From Williamsia muralis NBRC 105860 (GTDB lineage: Bacteria; Actinomycetota; Actinomycetes; Mycobacteriales; Mycobacteriaceae): a DNA stretch of 64,000 nt. Below the pieces are notes generated by a model. That model was not told the origin of the DNA. It did no database searches and was given only the letters and a program-made list of their open reading frames with translations. Below are positions 1 to 8,232 of the stretch, in pieces (the stretch's first letter is position 1; each line of letters begins with the position of its first letter). The translations under genes and the position numbers were made by a program. The stretch lies in assembly GCF_001598915.1 (NCBI RefSeq), contig NZ_BDAP01000001.1, positions 496,001 to 560,000 on the forward strand, given 5' to 3'.

Positions 1-884
1 AGGTCAGCAACCTGACGTCGCGGGGAATCACCGAAGGCGACAGCAATTACTTCGCCATCGGCGGCGGACTGATGGCCGGAATGCTGATGGGACTGACCAC
101 GCTGGTGGGATTCGATTCGGCGGCCAATCTCGCGGAAGAGGCCAAGGATCCGTTCCGGAGTGTGCCGCGCGCGATCGTTGCCTCCGTGCTCGCCGCCGGG
201 GTGGCAGGGTTCCTGTTCTTGCTCGCGCTGACCGTCGCGATCGACGATGTGGACGCGATCAGTAAGAGTGGGTCGCCGGTCGCAGCGATCATCCGAGACC
301 AACTCGGTCCGGTGATGGAACGAATCCTGCTGGCTGCCATCGTCTTTGCGATCTTCGGCGCCGGAATGGTGGTGATGGCGGCGTGCTCACGTCAGGTGTT
401 CGCGATGGCCCGTGATGAACGGTTCCCGGCACATGGGCTGATGCGTAAGGTCAATCCCCGCACCCAGACCCCGGTACCGGCCACCCTCCTCATCCTGGTC
501 GTCGGTGTCGTCTTGTTGGTCGTGCTGCCCGGAGATGCGCTGATCAAGCTGATCACCGCCTCGACACTTCTGCCTGCGCTCATCTACGGCGCCATCGTTG
601 TGCTCTATCTGGTGGTGCGCAAGCGGCTGGAAAGAAAAGAGGATGGGTTCAGCCTCGGCCGCTTCGAACTCCCGATTGCCGTGGCAGCCTTGATCTGGGT
701 CGCCTTCGCGCTGTTCGTGTTGGTCACTCCAGGTGACTCCACCTCGTCGAACGTGATCGTCGCCGGCCTGATCCTGTTGGGTGGCGTGTACTTCGCCAAG
801 ATGATGATCTTCAATCGTGAGGTGCTCGAGACCGAGCCTGCCGGTGGCGACGCCGTCGACGCGGTTGTCGAGGTGACCGAGTGA
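1..884 (+). CDS. APC-family amino-acid permease, C-terminal part
   Basis: The left window edge cuts this gene: the frame is open from base 3 and no start is visible. What remains is about 290 residues with several hydrophobic segments. It contains the segment GFDSAANLAEEAKDP, which is typical of APC-superfamily amino-acid/polyamine permeases (the E-E-A-K-x-P stretch after a transmembrane helix), and later RDERFPAHGLMRKVNPRTQTP, another family hallmark. It would import an amino acid or amine by proton- or sodium-coupled transport across the cytoplasmic membrane; the substrate cannot be told. The charged C-terminal tail is cytoplasmic-looking. Its stop overlaps the GTG start of the next flavoprotein gene by 4 bases, so the two are probably co-translated and may share a substrate pathway. 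Confidence 0.88.
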   Translation, partial: VSNLTSRGITEGDSNYFAIGGGLMAGMLMGLTTLVGFDSAANLAEEAKDPFRSVPRAIVASVLAAGVAGFLFLLALTVAIDDVDAISKSGSPVAAIIRDQLGPVMERILLAAIVFAIFGAGMVVMAACSRQVFAMARDERFPAHGLMRKVNPRTQTPVPATLLILVVGVVLLVVLPGDALIKLITASTLLPALIYGAIVVLYLVVRKRLERKEDGFSLGRFELPIAVAALIWVAFALFVLVTPGDSTSSNVIVAGLILLGGVYFAKMMIFNREVLETEPAGGDAVDAVVEVTE

Positions 885-2260
885 GCAAACGGGTGTCCGG
901 GCCGGTGGAACTGACCGGCCGAATCGTGCGCCCCGGGGACCCGCAGTATCAAGAGGCGAGTTCCGGATGGAACCTGCTGTTCACCCAAACACCCCAGGTT
1001 GTCGTGTATCCGCAGGTGACCGAAGACGTCGTCAATGCGCTCACATGGGCACGGCAGAACGCTGTTTCGCTTCGGGTACGTAGCGGGGGACATTGCCTCG
1101 AGGGTTGGTCGAGTGTCGACGACGGCATCGTGATCGATGTCAGCGAGATGAAATCGGTGTCGCTGAACGCGGAATCACAGACGGCGACGGTGGGCGCTGG
1201 GCTCAACCAACTCGAAGCCGTGACTGCATTGGGGCGTGCGGGCTTTGCGGCACCGACGGGAACCGAGGGCACGGTCGGACTGGTCGGCGCCACGCTCGGG
1301 GGCGGTTTCGGTTTGTTGACCCGCTACCTCGGTATGGCATCGGACAACTTGTTGGCAGCCGAAATAGTCGTCGCTGACAATGACCGAGGTGCAGAGGTCA
1401 TCACGGTCGACGAGACGAGCAACCCGGATCTGCTCTGGGCGTTACGTGGTGCAGGCAACGGCAACTTCGGGATCGTGACGTCGTTGACCTACCGCGTCCA
1501 TCCGCTGACGCAGACGATCTACGTCACCGCCACATGGTCTGGTCTCGACCACCTGCACGCTGTGTTCGATGCGTGGCAGCGCTCGGCGCCGGCGACGGAC
1601 AACCGGCTCACCAGTCAGATCGAGATCAACAGCGAACAGGTCCAACTCTTGGGTGTTCTGGCAACGGGGACACCACACGAGGCGTTGGAACTGCTCGGTC
1701 CGATCCTGTCCGTCGGTGCGCCAGAGGTGACAACGTCGGACGCGAGTTGGGTCGACACCTACACGGCATTCCAGATTCCGACCGAGGACGAGCCGGCCAA
1801 CTGGAAGTTCCAGTCCCAGTTCATCTCAGAACCGTTCCCGCCGGAAGCGATCGACCTGGTCTGTCAGTACATCGCGACTGCTCCGACTGCAGAGTGCAAC
1901 TACTTCACCAACGCCTTCGGGGGCGCGGTGACCCATACCGAGCCGTCCGGTGGGTCGGTATTCGCGCACCGCAACGCGATCTTCTACGCCGAGCCCGGTG
2001 CCGGATGGGGAACAAGGGGAGCAGAGGCCGCGGCGGCGGATCCCCTGTCGACAGTGTGCCTGTCCTGGGTGGACGACTTCACGAAAGCGCTGGCGCCCTA
2101 TGTTTCCGGGGCGTACAGCAACGTCCCGAACGCCGACATGGCCGACTGGCAAACCGCCTACTGGGGATCCGGCGTCGAGCGATTGAAGGCGATCAAAGCG
2201 CAGTACGACCCGACCGGTGTATTCAGCTTCGAGCAAGGGCTTTCACAACCCGAGAGCTGA
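881..2260 (+). CDS. FAD-linked oxidoreductase of the berberine-bridge (BBE) type
   Basis: This 459-residue protein starts with GTG inside the stop of the upstream permease gene (GTGA overlap). The N-terminal PCMH-type FAD domain carries SGGHCLEGWSS near residue 68; the His there is the usual 8-alpha covalent FAD attachment site. A GTVGLVGATLGGGFG stretch follows near residue 130. The second linkage seen in bicovalent family members needs a Cys in this later stretch, and none is present, so a singly linked FAD is inferred. The C-terminus (YWGSGVERLKAIKAQYDPTG) is the BBE domain. Family members oxidise sugars, alcohols or alkaloid-like amines with O2. Coupling to an amino-acid/amine permease hints at a nitrogenous substrate. 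No export signal is seen. Confidence 0.9.
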   Translation: MSKRVSGPVELTGRIVRPGDPQYQEASSGWNLLFTQTPQVVVYPQVTEDVVNALTWARQNAVSLRVRSGGHCLEGWSSVDDGIVIDVSEMKSVSLNAESQTATVGAGLNQLEAVTALGRAGFAAPTGTEGTVGLVGATLGGGFGLLTRYLGMASDNLLAAEIVVADNDRGAEVITVDETSNPDLLWALRGAGNGNFGIVTSLTYRVHPLTQTIYVTATWSGLDHLHAVFDAWQRSAPATDNRLTSQIEINSEQVQLLGVLATGTPHEALELLGPILSVGAPEVTTSDASWVDTYTAFQIPTEDEPANWKFQSQFISEPFPPEAIDLVCQYIATAPTAECNYFTNAFGGAVTHTEPSGGSVFAHRNAIFYAEPGAGWGTRGAEAAAADPLSTVCLSWVDDFTKALAPYVSGAYSNVPNADMADWQTAYWGSGVERLKAIKAQYDPTGVFSFEQGLSQPES

Positions 2261-2261
2261 A

Positions 2262-3404
2262 TCATAGTGAGCGAGCGATGATTTCCTTCATGATCTCGTT
2301 GGTGCCGGCGTAGATCTTCTGAACCCGTCCATCTGCCCACATGCGGCCGATGGGGTACTCGCTCATGTACCCGTATCCACCGAAGAGTTGCATGCAGTCG
2401 TCGAGCACTGTCATCGCGCGGTCCGAGGTCCACCACTTGGCCATCGCCACCGTGGGGATGTCGAGCTCGCCGGCGAGGTGTTTGCGAATGCAGTCGTCGA
2501 TGAAGACGCGGGCGATCGTTGTCTCTGTCGCGGCTTCGGCGAGTTTGAACTTGGTGTTCTGGAACCCGAAGATGGGGCGGCCGAACGCTGTCCGCTCCTT
2601 GGTGTAGGCGAGTGTCTGGGCGACAGCAGACTCCATCCCGGCGACCGAGGCCACGGCGATGATCAATCGCTCCTGGGGTAGTTGCTGCATCAATTGGACA
2701 AAGCCCAATCCTTCATCGGTTCCCAGGAGGTTCGCGGTCGGTACCCGAACGCTGTCGAAGAACAGCTCCGACGTGTCCTGTCCACGTTGCCCGATCTTGT
2801 CCAGAATCCGGCCGCGGCGGAAACCCTGCCGGTCACCCTCGACGAGAATCAGCGAGATGCCTTCTGCGCCTTTGCTGGTGTCGGTCTTGGCCACCACGAT
2901 GATGAGGTCGGCCTGCGATCCGTTTGTGATGAACGTCTTGGACCCGTCGATCACGTATTCGTCTGCGTCGCGGATCGCTTTGGTCGAGATGTTCTGCAGA
3001 TCGGAGCCCGTGCCGGGTTCTGTCATCGCGATGGCGCCGACAACCTCGCCGGTTGCCATCTTCGGCAACCAACGCTGCTTCTGCTCCTCTGATCCGTACT
3101 CGAGCAGGTAGTGGGCGACGATCCCGTTGTGCAGGCTCACACCCCACGACGAATCACCCGCTCGCGCTTGCTCTTCGATCAACACCGCCTCGTGCGCGAA
3201 CGTGCCGCCGCCGCCGCCGTACTCCTCTGGAATCGACATGCACAGCAGCCCCAATTCGCCGGCCTGGTTCCACAGATCGCGATCCACATGGTGTTGCGAC
3301 GTGTACTTCTCGGTGTTCGGAATGACGTGCTTGTCGAGGAACGACTTGATCAATCCGCGTAGAGCTTCGAGATCAGGAGTCACCCAGGATGAGGTGTGGG
3401 TCAT
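2262..3404 (-). CDS. Acyl-CoA dehydrogenase
   Basis: The 380-residue product has normal ACAD length and architecture: a helical N-terminal domain, a central beta domain (AMTEPGTGSDLQNISTKA; FITNGSQADLIIV) and a helical C-terminal domain with FGGYGYMSEYPIGR and YAGTNEIMKEI. It would catalyse FAD-dependent alpha,beta-dehydrogenation of an acyl-CoA with electrons passing to ETF; the chain specificity is unknown. The gene is convergent with the BBE-type gene, with only one base between the two stop codons. Its ATG is preceded by GATGAAAGGTACCG, which gives a usable ribosome site. The region upstream, shared with the divergent flavoprotein gene, holds a perfect 13-base palindrome that may control one or both genes. 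Confidence 0.93.
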   Translation of the reverse strand: MTHTSSWVTPDLEALRGLIKSFLDKHVIPNTEKYTSQHHVDRDLWNQAGELGLLCMSIPEEYGGGGGTFAHEAVLIEEQARAGDSSWGVSLHNGIVAHYLLEYGSEEQKQRWLPKMATGEVVGAIAMTEPGTGSDLQNISTKAIRDADEYVIDGSKTFITNGSQADLIIVVAKTDTSKGAEGISLILVEGDRQGFRRGRILDKIGQRGQDTSELFFDSVRVPTANLLGTDEGLGFVQLMQQLPQERLIIAVASVAGMESAVAQTLAYTKERTAFGRPIFGFQNTKFKLAEAATETTIARVFIDDCIRKHLAGELDIPTVAMAKWWTSDRAMTVLDDCMQLFGGYGYMSEYPIGRMWADGRVQKIYAGTNEIMKEIIARSL

Positions 3405-3438
3405 CGGTACCTTTCATCGGCCGCACCATGTCAGTAGG

Positions 3439-3451
3439 CATTGTAACAATG
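3439..3451. promoter_or_regulatory. Perfect 13-base palindrome, candidate operator
   Basis: CATTGTAACAATG is an inverted repeat with 6-base arms and one central base. It lies in the roughly 230-base divergent region between the acyl-CoA dehydrogenase (35 bases from its start) and the Tat-exported flavoprotein. Size and symmetry suit a TetR-type dimer. Ahead of the plus-strand gene, TTGACT at 3564 is a possible -35 element, but no good -10 follows. The regulator is unknown. Confidence 0.4.
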
Positions 3452-3633
3452 ATGGATGTCACTATCGCACAGCGAGATGACGGTGGCGCCAGTGGCTCCT
3501 ATTTTCCCAGTTCGGCCAATTTCCGGCACCAGCGAATGCAACAGTGTATCTATAGTTGTGGCATTGACTTCCCATTGACGCGCTGGATCTAGATGCATGG
3601 TCCGCGTGTCTCTGGCCTACGAAGGCGTATGAC

Positions 3634-5421
3634 ATGGACAATTCGGGGGTTTCTCGCCGCGCGGTGTTGCGCGGGATGGCGATGGGGTCCGCGGCTGTGG
3701 CGGGCACAGCCGCAGCCGGACATCTGGGTCTGGGGCAGGTGTGGGCCGCTCCGCCCACTGATCGCCGGGTGGCCGTTCTCGGTGGAGGTATCGCGGGGTT
3801 GACCGCGGCGCACGAGTTGGCCGAGCGTGGCTACGAGGTCACGGTGTACGAACGGCGCGCACTCGGAGGCAAAGCGCGCAGCATGGACGCCACCACCATG
3901 CGCTTCGGTGGTGGTCGTAGGCCGTTGCCGGGGGAGCACGGGTTCCGGTTCTTCCCTGGCTTCTATCAGGCTGTTCCGGACACGATGCGGCGAATACCGT
4001 TCCGTGGCAATGTAAACGGGGTCCGTGACAATCTGGTGCCGGCCCTGACGGCCACGGGGGCATACAACGGCCCTGAGATCACTGCGCCGTTCGCTTTGGA
4101 CTTCAACGCGATCGGTCTGGCTGCTCACCCCGAACGGTTGGTCAAGTCGCTGCTCGGCGGGTTGATCTACGCGCCGCGGCTGCCCTATCTGGACCTGCTG
4201 GGTCTGGCACAGAGGTTGCTGGTGTACTTCACCAGCTGCGACGAGCGGCGGTTCGGTCAGTACGAGTACCAGACATTCGCCCACTTCGCCCGCGCCGAGA
4301 ACGCCCATCCGAACTATCTGTGGGTGATCTCCACTGTCACCAGGACTTTGGTTGCGGCGAAGGAGAACATCGCCAGCGCCCGAACCATCTGCAACATGGC
4401 CGAAGCCTTCCTCCTGAACATCATCAACCGCGGGTCGCAGGGCTATCCGGACATGGTCTTGAATGCGCCCACGAACGAGGCGTGGATCGACCCATGGGTG
4501 GCGCACCTGCGCGGCATGGGCGTTCGGTTCGAAATGGGCAGCACACTGCAGTCGCTGACCACCGCGGACGGACGAATCGCATCGGCTCGGATGACCGACG
4601 CAAGCGGCCGCCCGACAGAGGTGCCCGCAGATTGGTTCGTGTTGGCAGTGCCGCCCGAAAAGGTGGTCCCGCTCCTGGGTCCGGACGTGTTGGAGCTCGA
4701 TCCTTCGCTCGAGAGGATCTCGAAGTTGTTCTCCGACTGGATGACCGGCATCCAGTTCTACCTCGACATCAATGAGTCCATCGCTCCGGGGCACATAGGG
4801 TTCATCGAATCGCCGTGGCGGTTGACCGGCATCCAGCAGGGCCAGTTCTGGCATGGCCGCAACATCGCCCGCGACTACGGGGACGGCACGGTCCGCGACA
4901 TCTTGTCGGTGGACATCTCCGAGTGGAACACGCCCGGGTCGAACGGCAAGACCGCCAAACAGTGCAGCCCAGAAGAGATCGCCCGGGAGACCTGGCACCA
5001 GGTCGTGACCACGCAGTCGGGTCGATTGTTGTTGCCAGACAAATTGACCGACGCAAACTTGAAGGGCTGGTTCCTCGATCCGGGTATCGGCTGGAATCCA
5101 CAGACCCGCGCATTGACGAACGAGGACCCGTTGCTGATCAATACGGCCGGCTCCTGGGACAACCGGCCCAATGCGGGCACCGGGATACCGAATCTGTTCC
5201 TGGCCGGCGACTATTGCCGCAGCCAGATCGATCTCGCGACAATGGAAAGCGCGAACGAGGGCGGCCGCAATGCGGCGAACGCTGTGCTCGATGCGTCGGG
5301 ATCAAACGCCTCACGGGCACGGCTGTGGCAACACACCACGATCGCCGAGTTCGATGGCGCGCGTCAACTGGATCGCGACCGATGGCGCGCGGGGTTGCCG
5401 AACGTATTGGACATCCCGTGA
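3634..5421 (+). CDS. Tat-exported amine-oxidase/phytoene-desaturase-like flavoprotein
   Basis: The product has 595 residues. The N-terminus has a twin-arginine signal (SRRAVLRG, residues 8-15, then an Ala/Gly-rich hydrophobic stretch), so folded, cofactor-loaded export is expected. A Rossmann FAD motif (VLGGGIAGLTAAHELAERGY) begins near residue 47, followed by GGKARSM and GEHGFRFFPGFY, as in carotenoid desaturase and hydroxysqualene-dehydroxylase-like amine oxidases. The C-terminus has the second FAD contact (NLFLAGDYCRSQIDLATMES). The substrate is unknown; a lipid or isoprenoid is plausible for the family. GAAGG lies 9 bases before the ATG. The gene is followed after 48 bases by a TetR gene in the same direction. 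Confidence 0.85.
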   Translation: MDNSGVSRRAVLRGMAMGSAAVAGTAAAGHLGLGQVWAAPPTDRRVAVLGGGIAGLTAAHELAERGYEVTVYERRALGGKARSMDATTMRFGGGRRPLPGEHGFRFFPGFYQAVPDTMRRIPFRGNVNGVRDNLVPALTATGAYNGPEITAPFALDFNAIGLAAHPERLVKSLLGGLIYAPRLPYLDLLGLAQRLLVYFTSCDERRFGQYEYQTFAHFARAENAHPNYLWVISTVTRTLVAAKENIASARTICNMAEAFLLNIINRGSQGYPDMVLNAPTNEAWIDPWVAHLRGMGVRFEMGSTLQSLTTADGRIASARMTDASGRPTEVPADWFVLAVPPEKVVPLLGPDVLELDPSLERISKLFSDWMTGIQFYLDINESIAPGHIGFIESPWRLTGIQQGQFWHGRNIARDYGDGTVRDILSVDISEWNTPGSNGKTAKQCSPEEIARETWHQVVTTQSGRLLLPDKLTDANLKGWFLDPGIGWNPQTRALTNEDPLLINTAGSWDNRPNAGTGIPNLFLAGDYCRSQIDLATMESANEGGRNAANAVLDASGSNASRARLWQHTTIAEFDGARQLDRDRWRAGLPNVLDIP

Positions 5422-5455
5422 CGTCTCCGGGTGGTCGACGCAATGCAACACGGTT

Positions 5456-5470
5456 TGTAGAGTCGCTACA
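5456..5470 (+). promoter_or_regulatory. Possible leaderless promoter and operator of the TetR gene
   Basis: TGTAG-AGTCG-CTACA is an inverted repeat with 5-base arms that ends on the A of the TetR start codon. Inside it, TAGAGT (5457-5462) fits a -10 hexamer and is followed 7 bases later by the ATG. This is the spacing seen for leaderless transcripts of actinobacteria, and no Shine-Dalgarno sequence is visible. Autorepression at this site would fit a TetR gene. This is inference from pattern only. Confidence 0.35.
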
Positions 5471-6135
5471 TGACGGTAGAGCACGACGAAGTCGACGAGA
5501 AGATCATGGACGCCACGCTCGACCGGATCCTCCAGGTAGGGATTCGTCGAGCGAGTCTGGAAGACATCGCCCGCCGAATCGGGATGAACAGGGCCACGAT
5601 TCACCGCCGGTTCGTGGGCAAAGACAATCTGATCGAGGCGGTGCTCGAGCGCGAGACACGCCGAATGTTGGCCGAGGTCACGGCAATCGCGACGACTGCG
5701 CCAGGGGTCGACGCCCAGATCGAAGAGACAGTGCTCCACGTGCTGCTGCAGACCCGCATCCACACGTTGGTGACACAGCTCCTTCGTGTCGCGCCCGAAG
5801 AAGCCCTCACCTTTTACACCGTCCAGGGCGAGCGGCTCGTCGGTATCGGCATCGACTACATCGTCGGGCTCCTCGACCACGCCCAACAGGCCGGTGTCAT
5901 TGCCCGCTACGACCCGAGGCCGATCGCCGAACTGGTTGCCCGACTATCGCATTCACTGATGCTCACTCCTGGAAGCGGGGGGAGCGTCGACTTCACCGAC
6001 CACGAGCAAGCCCGTCGGTTCGTTCGCACAACTCTCGTGCCCCTCATCAAGTACGGCATCACCGCATCACCGGAGGACAATCCCGATGACACCATCAGCA
6101 GCAGTACCCACCCGGCATCCCCGCAAGCCCCGTAA
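5470..6135 (+). CDS. TetR-family transcriptional regulator
   Basis: The 221-residue protein has an N-terminal HTH (ASLEDIARRIGMNRATIHRRFVGKDNLIEAVL, about residues 28-60) typical of TetR repressors and a helical ligand-binding domain behind it. The last 50 bases overlap the start of the MpaB-like oxygenase gene in another frame, so the two should be co-expressed and the repressor probably controls the oxygenase. The start codon is preceded by an apparent -10 element and an inverted repeat and not by a ribosome site, so a leaderless message is possible. The ligand is unknown; a hydrophobic substrate of the neighbouring oxygenase would be a natural guess. Confidence 0.9.
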   Translation: MTVEHDEVDEKIMDATLDRILQVGIRRASLEDIARRIGMNRATIHRRFVGKDNLIEAVLERETRRMLAEVTAIATTAPGVDAQIEETVLHVLLQTRIHTLVTQLLRVAPEEALTFYTVQGERLVGIGIDYIVGLLDHAQQAGVIARYDPRPIAELVARLSHSLMLTPGSGGSVDFTDHEQARRFVRTTLVPLIKYGITASPEDNPDDTISSSTHPASPQAP

Positions 6136-7303
6136 AGGCCCGGGACTCGGCCCGTTCGCCCGCTTGCTGAGGATAGGGAGCCCCACTCCCCAAAGGTGGG
6201 GCGCGTTGGGCGAATCGTTGCTGATCGGTGATGACCCGATGGACCGTCTCGTCGACTGGATGTACGCCGAGGGCATGGCGGACACGCGGCCACTCTTCGA
6301 CCAGGCCCTGCGTACTGGGATCGACACCATGCCGGATGCGCCGCCGCCCCTTCGGCTCTTTTTCGAGATGGTCGAAGACACGCCTGACTGGGTTGACGAA
6401 GGTCTCCTGCGCCACGGAGAGAGGGTTTATCGCTCAGGTGGCACTGATTCGCTGTACTTCTCGCGAGACGTGTCGTTCCTAGGGGGCTACCTCGCGTCCG
6501 GATTCAACAAGACGCTCATTCGTACCGGTGCGCTCGAAACCGGCCCTGCCCGACGTTTCGCAGAGACACTCCAGTGGGCCATGGACATCTCGAGCGACCA
6601 CGGCATGGCCAAGTTCGGGCAGGGCTATCAATCCACTCTGCACGTGCGCCTCATCCACTCCATCGTGCGCAGGCACGTGGGTGCGATGCCCGATTGGTGC
6701 ACCGACGAGTGGGGTATCCCCATCAACCAAACCGACATGGCTGCAACGCTTTTGGGAGCATTGCTGGCACCGATCGTAGGTGGCATGGCCTTCGGTCTCA
6801 TTCCCTCGCGCAGCGATATGGAAGCTGCGGCCCACCTGACCCGGTACGTCGGCTGGCTGATCGGGGTAGAGGAGCACTGGCTGCCACGCAGCTTCCACGA
6901 TGGGGTGGCGCTGTTGCATCACTGCCTTGCCGCGATCACCAATCCCGATGACACCAGCCGACAGATGGCGCTACCGATGATGAACGACCCCTTGTCCTGG
7001 AACTACCCGAACCTGCCGGGTGTGCGCGGCCGCATTGCCCGCGCCCAGCACCTGTCGGTGACCAGCGCGTTTCTGGGACCGGCGGCGATGAAACGCCTTG
7101 GGCTGCCTGCCTGGGTCCCCCCGTGGTATCCGGCCGTGAGAATACCGATCAATCTTGCACGCACGGCATGGTTCCGGCTGATTCCCGGCGGCACCGAGCG
7201 CGCCGCGAGGCATGGGAGGCAGGAGCAGGAAGCGTTCTTACGCCGACTGATCGGTGACACCAATGTCGTTGTCGGGCAGTATGCTGCCCACGCCAACGGC
7301 TAG
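6086..7303 (+). CDS. Oxygenase of the MpaB/Lcp (DUF2236) family
   Basis: The 405-residue protein belongs by motif to the heme-binding oxygenase family that includes latex-clearing protein and MpaB. The segment GQGYQSTLHVRLIHSIVRRH (about residues 178-197) holds the Arg/His-rich helix that carries the heme ligand in Lcp. MDAPPPLRLFFEMVE-like and PDWVD motifs precede it (PPPLRLFFEMVEDTPDWVDE). Unlike the exported Lcp of rubber degraders, no twin-arginine or Sec signal is visible, so a cytoplasmic or membrane-associated enzyme is inferred. The substrate is unknown; isoprenoid or other unsaturated lipids are the family precedent. The start lies 50 bases inside the upstream TetR gene; CCGGAGGACAATCCCG before the ATG gives a GGAGG ribosome site. 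Confidence 0.82.
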   Translation: MTPSAAVPTRHPRKPRKGPGLGPFARLLRIGSPTPQRWGALGESLLIGDDPMDRLVDWMYAEGMADTRPLFDQALRTGIDTMPDAPPPLRLFFEMVEDTPDWVDEGLLRHGERVYRSGGTDSLYFSRDVSFLGGYLASGFNKTLIRTGALETGPARRFAETLQWAMDISSDHGMAKFGQGYQSTLHVRLIHSIVRRHVGAMPDWCTDEWGIPINQTDMAATLLGALLAPIVGGMAFGLIPSRSDMEAAAHLTRYVGWLIGVEEHWLPRSFHDGVALLHHCLAAITNPDDTSRQMALPMMNDPLSWNYPNLPGVRGRIARAQHLSVTSAFLGPAAMKRLGLPAWVPPWYPAVRIPINLARTAWFRLIPGGTERAARHGRQEQEAFLRRLIGDTNVVVGQYAAHANG

Positions 7304-7334
7304 TACCCACACCATCGGCAATCGGTCCCGCCCG

Positions 7335-7745
7335 TCAGTCGAGGATGGCGGTGGCCTCGACTTCGACAAGGACGTCGGGTTCGAAGAGGTAGTCGACCCC
7401 GATCAGTGAGGCAGGCGGCATCGGCTGCGGCAATCCGATCTCGGCAGAGACGCGCTCGACCCCAGTCATGAACTCGGTGATCTTTTCCGGCGTCCAGTGC
7501 GTGACATAGAACGTCAGTCGCAGCACGTCCGAGAAGGCGGCACCGGCACCAGCCAATCCCGTCGCTGTGTTGCGCAGAGCCTGCTCAACCTGTCCGGCCA
7601 GGTCGTCGGGAGCCACCGGCGTTCCGTCGGCGAGACGGGCGATCTGACCACTGACGTGCACGTGCCGTGACCCGGTACCCACTGCGATGTGGTGGTAAGG
7701 CGTCGGCTGGGTCATGCCTGCGGGGGTGGAGTAATCGACGGTCAT
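7335..7745 (-). CDS. RidA-like (YjgF/YER057c/UK114) protein
   Basis: The protein has 136 residues, normal for the family, and has the fold's typical C-terminal strand (VLVEVEATAILD). The ATG at 7745 follows an AAGGAGAGAAC ribosome site; longer in-frame starts run into the neighbouring gene. Canonical RidA enzymes deaminate reactive 2-imino acids using an Arg in a PARS motif near the C-terminus. Here the aligned residue in PPASLIGV is Ser, so classical imine deaminase activity is doubtful and this looks like an Arg-less Rid subgroup. It is divergent from an HxlR regulator with a shared palindromic region, so regulator-controlled expression is likely. Confidence 0.85.
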   Translation of the reverse strand: MTVDYSTPAGMTQPTPYHHIAVGTGSRHVHVSGQIARLADGTPVAPDDLAGQVEQALRNTATGLAGAGAAFSDVLRLTFYVTHWTPEKITEFMTGVERVSAEIGLPQPMPPASLIGVDYLFEPDVLVEVEATAILD

Positions 7746-7780
7746 GTTCTCTCCTTGTGCTTGTCGGGGTGGGTATAGAT

Positions 7781-7799
7781 TTGATACCTGGTACATCAA
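7781..7799. promoter_or_regulatory. Candidate HxlR operator between ridA-like and hxlR-like genes
   Basis: TTGATACCTGGTACATCAA contains the perfect 9-base inverted repeat TACC-T-GGTA flanked by TTGAT/ATCAA arms. It sits midway in the 79-base divergent region, where HxlR proteins usually bind. TATAGAT just beside it (7774-7780) could be a -10 element that would be blocked by binding. Inference from symmetry and position. Confidence 0.5.
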
Positions 7800-7824
7800 G
7801 GACACTTCAAGGAGACCAGGTTTC

Positions 7825-8196
7825 ATGACGGATACCTCGGCGGCCGAACTCACGGTCAGCGCACCACACCGCGAGCTGCTCGACCAGGTGCTCGACAAGT
7901 GGTCGTTGGCGGTCCTCAACGAGCTCTGTGAGCGCCCACGTCGTTTCAACGAATTGCGGCGATCGATTCCGGTTGTCACCCAGAAGTCCCTCACCGCAAC
8001 GCTTCGCAAGCTCGAGAGGAACGGGATCGTGGAACGGGTACTGCTCAGCTCGCGACCGGTCGCGGTCGAGTACCGGATCACCCCGCTGGGAAAGACGCTC
8101 CGCCCGCCGATCGACGTCATCCTCCAGTGGGCCACCGCGCACATGCCCGACATCGAAAGGGCCCGTGCCGAGTTCGATGCGGCCGATGATGACTGA
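7825..8196 (+). CDS. HxlR-family transcriptional regulator
   Basis: This 123-residue winged-helix protein has the family core: DKWSLAVLNELCERPRRFNELRR near residues 26-48, then SLTATLRKLERNGIVERV and the wing VEYRITPLGKTLRPPI. The start at 7825 was chosen because AAGGAG lies 11 bases upstream and the sequence then begins with a short acidic lead before the winged helix; upstream in-frame codons run through the promoter. One Cys (ELCERP) is present, so a thiol sensor of the usual N-terminal Cys type is not evident. It is divergent from the RidA-like gene and probably controls it and itself through the palindrome in between. Confidence 0.92.
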   Translation: MTDTSAAELTVSAPHRELLDQVLDKWSLAVLNELCERPRRFNELRRSIPVVTQKSLTATLRKLERNGIVERVLLSSRPVAVEYRITPLGKTLRPPIDVILQWATAHMPDIERARAEFDAADDD

Positions 8197-8232
8197 AGAT
8201 GAATTGTCGGCCCGGCATACGTTGCGCGACAA

